Shown: positions 62,183 through 63,441 of the stretch, piece by piece
Position numbering within the stretch: the first letter of the stretch is position 1
Layout of the letters: every line of letters begins with the position of its first letter
From: Streptomyces diastatochromogenes
GTDB taxonomy: Bacteria; Actinomycetota; Actinomycetes; Streptomycetales; Streptomycetaceae
Reading direction: 5' to 3'
DNA: 63,441 nucleotides
Assembly (NCBI GenBank): GCA_001550305.1
Contig: LRTP01000639.1
Span: forward strand, 1 to 63,441
The notes under the pieces: model-generated
The model's database searches: none
Seen by the model: the letters and a program-made list of their open reading frames with translations, nothing else
Told to the model about the DNA's origin: nothing
Program-made: the position numbers and the translations under genes

Positions 62183-63073
62183 GTGAACCTTCCAGAACTC
62201 GGCGCCTTCCTCAGGACACGCCGCGACCGCATCCGCCCCGCCGAAGTCGGTCTCCCTCAAGGCCCGCGCCGGCGCGTCCCCGGGCTGCGCCGTGAGGAAG
62301 TCGCCCAGCTTGCAGGGATGTCGGCCGACTACTACACCGACTTGGAACGCGGCAGCGGAAAGCGCGGCGTGCAGCCCTCGGCCCAGACCCTCGCGGCCCT
62401 TGCTCGAGCCCTGCGTCTGAACGGCGACGAGCGCGACCACCTGTTCCACCTGGCCGAACGGCCGATCCCTCCGTCGGCACACGGACCGTCGGCACATGTA
62501 CAGCCGGCGCTTCTCGGACTGCTGGACCGGCTGTCCAACACTCCCGCGCGTGTCATCACCGACCTGCACGAAACCTTGGTGGAAAACGACCTGGCCCTGA
62601 CCCTGCTCGGCAAGTCCCCGGCACACCGCGGCCCGACGGCAAGTTTTGTGTACCGCTGGTTCACCGACCCACAGGCGCGCGAGATCTACCCGCCCGAGGA
62701 TCACCCGCACCACTCCCGGGTGTTCGTGGCCGACCTCCAGGCAGCGGCTGCCCGACGTGGCCGGGATGCGGAAGTTGCGAAGATGGTCGCCGTACTGCGC
62801 CGCCGTAGCCAGGAGTTCGCAGCCCTCTGGGACACCCACGACGTCGCGGTGCGCCGCATGGACCACAAGAAAATCGTCCACCCCACGCTCGGCATCATCG
62901 AACTTGACTGCTACAACCTGCTCAGCGAGGACGGGCGTCAACGCCTGCTGTGGTTCACTGCGCCACCAGGAAGCCCGGGGGCCGAGCAGCTGGCACTTCT
63001 GTCCGTCATAGGAACACAGGACCTGAGCGCCGCCGAGGGCACGGTATCGGAGGAATCTTCCCCGCACAGGTAG
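62183..63073 (+). CDS. XRE-family regulator with MmyB-like ligand domain
   Basis: 296 residues from GTG 62183. Helix-turn-helix in GLRREEVAQLAGMSADYYTD followed by LERGSGKRGVQPSAQTLAAL; C-terminal MmyB-like domain (PARVITDLHETLVENDLALT, FTDPQAREIYPPEDH, RSQEFAALWDTHDVAVRRMD). Regulators of this type commonly sit divergent from an SDR gene and control it, as here. Complete for the family. Confidence 0.88.
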   Translation: MNLPELGAFLRTRRDRIRPAEVGLPQGPRRRVPGLRREEVAQLAGMSADYYTDLERGSGKRGVQPSAQTLAALARALRLNGDERDHLFHLAERPIPPSAHGPSAHVQPALLGLLDRLSNTPARVITDLHETLVENDLALTLLGKSPAHRGPTASFVYRWFTDPQAREIYPPEDHPHHSRVFVADLQAAAARRGRDAEVAKMVAVLRRRSQEFAALWDTHDVAVRRMDHKKIVHPTLGIIELDCYNLLSEDGRQRLLWFTAPPGSPGAEQLALLSVIGTQDLSAAEGTVSEESSPHR

Positions 63074-63229
63074 TCTCCGGCCTGGGAGTCCATGGCGTCC
63101 CGCTGTGTACAACACCGTGACTCTGACACGAGCCGCGCTGCCGGTCACCGCGGTGGCCGTGGCGCAAACCGAAGTCCGCTACTGCTGCGTTCCTCAAAGG
63201 ACGTACACATATCGGCGGCGTCGTTCGGG
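63074..63229. other. Unassigned flank
   Basis: No gene recognised; joins the XRE gene to the IS630 fragment. Confidence 0.4.
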
Positions 63230-63353
63230 CGGACACGCTGTTGTGCGGGGACAGATTGTCGGTGATCACATAGATGTCCCCGACAGGGTTGGCGTCCTCT
63301 ACCAGCTGAAGGAACTGCTGGTAGAAGGCACTGTTGCGGGAGGTGGTGGTCAT
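63230..63353 (-). pseudogene. IS630-family transposase fragment
   Basis: TTTSRNSAFYQQFLQLVEDA and GDIYVITDNLSPHNS contain the second catalytic aspartate region of an IS630 enzyme; everything after is lost. The sequence is bounded on the right by the hairpin element. Confidence 0.7.
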
Positions 63354-63441
63354 CGGGATTCCTCCGTGGATACCCCCGCCTTCAGGCGGGGGAGGAATCG
63401 GACTCCTGCGGAGCAGGGCAGGGAAAGCCGATTCGCCGCCA
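63354..63441. mobile_element. Hairpin end resembling an IS200/IS605 element
   Basis: A perfect hairpin CCCCCGCC TTCA GGCGGGGG (about 63373-63392) flanked by GGATTCCTCCGTGG and GGAGGAATCGGACTCC. Its form matches the subterminal hairpin at 67-86, so another IS200/IS605-type end may run out of the window here. The orientation and the gene it belongs to cannot be decided. Confidence 0.4.

Noticed and set aside
1-63441. tRNA attachment site or integrase of an integrative element
   Set aside because: No tRNA-like sequence and no tyrosine or serine integrase gene was recognised, so integration of the replicon cannot be supported from this window.

Overview
The window looks like Streptomyces DNA: uniformly high G+C, GTG/ATG starts, and many actinomycete families (WhiB-like protein, MarR/LysR/XRE regulators, AfsR-like NB-ARC/TPR regulator, RacP-like protein, small Sec-exported proteins). 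It is accessory DNA, most simply a large plasmid or a plasmid-derived island. It carries a replication module, a ParAB partition module with its own palindromic sites, no rRNA or tRNA gene that I can see, and at least five near-complete insertion sequences plus about a dozen IS fragments. Many genes are cut by insertions, single in-frame stops or one-base frameshifts.

Layout. 0-5.8 kb: an IS200/IS605-type 3' end sits in a truncated ssb, followed by an intact IS630 with a probable -1 frameshift, a cupin, a broken AraC gene, and a MarR-controlled redox cassette (MarR, FMN reductase with an in-frame stop, zinc-independent quinone-oxidoreductase-like enzyme) tied together by repeats of a CTTCGAATTCGAAG palindrome. 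5.8-10.5 kb: a decayed IS110 and a decayed IS256 split by an ISL3 element with an 8-bp target duplication. 10.5-17.4 kb: a plasmid backbone with a RapZ-C-like remnant, WhiB-like protein, small membrane and HTH proteins, a D5-type helicase, a primase-polymerase, and upstream of it an array of AGCGACTGA-type iterons, the likely origin. 17.5-24.1 kb: degraded genes, a DUF4238-like gene and an IS1182. 23.8-26.4 kb: three small exported proteins among IS scraps. 26.58-29.99 kb: an IS5-family unit whose 42-bp ends enclose not only its transposase but also an ArsR-type regulator and an MFS exporter. 30-32.4 kb: a large NB-ARC/TPR regulator. 32.7-34.3 kb: an IS701 with 99-bp inverted repeats.

35-41.5 kb is the partition region: parA-parB and six copies of a GTGATTACGCCGTAATCAC-type palindrome, two of them inside parA and parB. 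42-45.7 kb holds plasmid genes of unknown function, a TnsA-like endonuclease with the beginning of a TnsB-like transposase (a dead Tn7-like element), and IS scraps. 45.9-50.2 kb is a coherent envelope-stress cassette: OmpR-type regulator, sensor kinase, D-Ala-D-Ala carboxypeptidase and a VanJ/StaP-like membrane protein, with shared TATCA-type motifs. Two broken exported hydrolase genes follow. 52.5-54.9 kb is a three-gene run in which an IS5-type transposase overlaps a RacP-like gene by TGATG. The right end holds an exported (alpha/alpha)-barrel-like protein, an SDR/LysR pair, a Tn3 scrap, an XRE regulator divergent from an SDR-SDR-tautomerase operon, and another IS630 fragment and IS200/IS605-like hairpin.

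The best leads are the passenger-carrying IS5 unit, the iteron origin beside the PrimPol/helicase pair, the dispersed partition sites, and the two-component/carboxypeptidase/VanJ-like cassette. All family assignments come from reading motifs and recalled family features; no database search was run. The number of one-base frameshifts in homopolymer runs is high enough that assembly error should be excluded before calling every broken gene a pseudogene.
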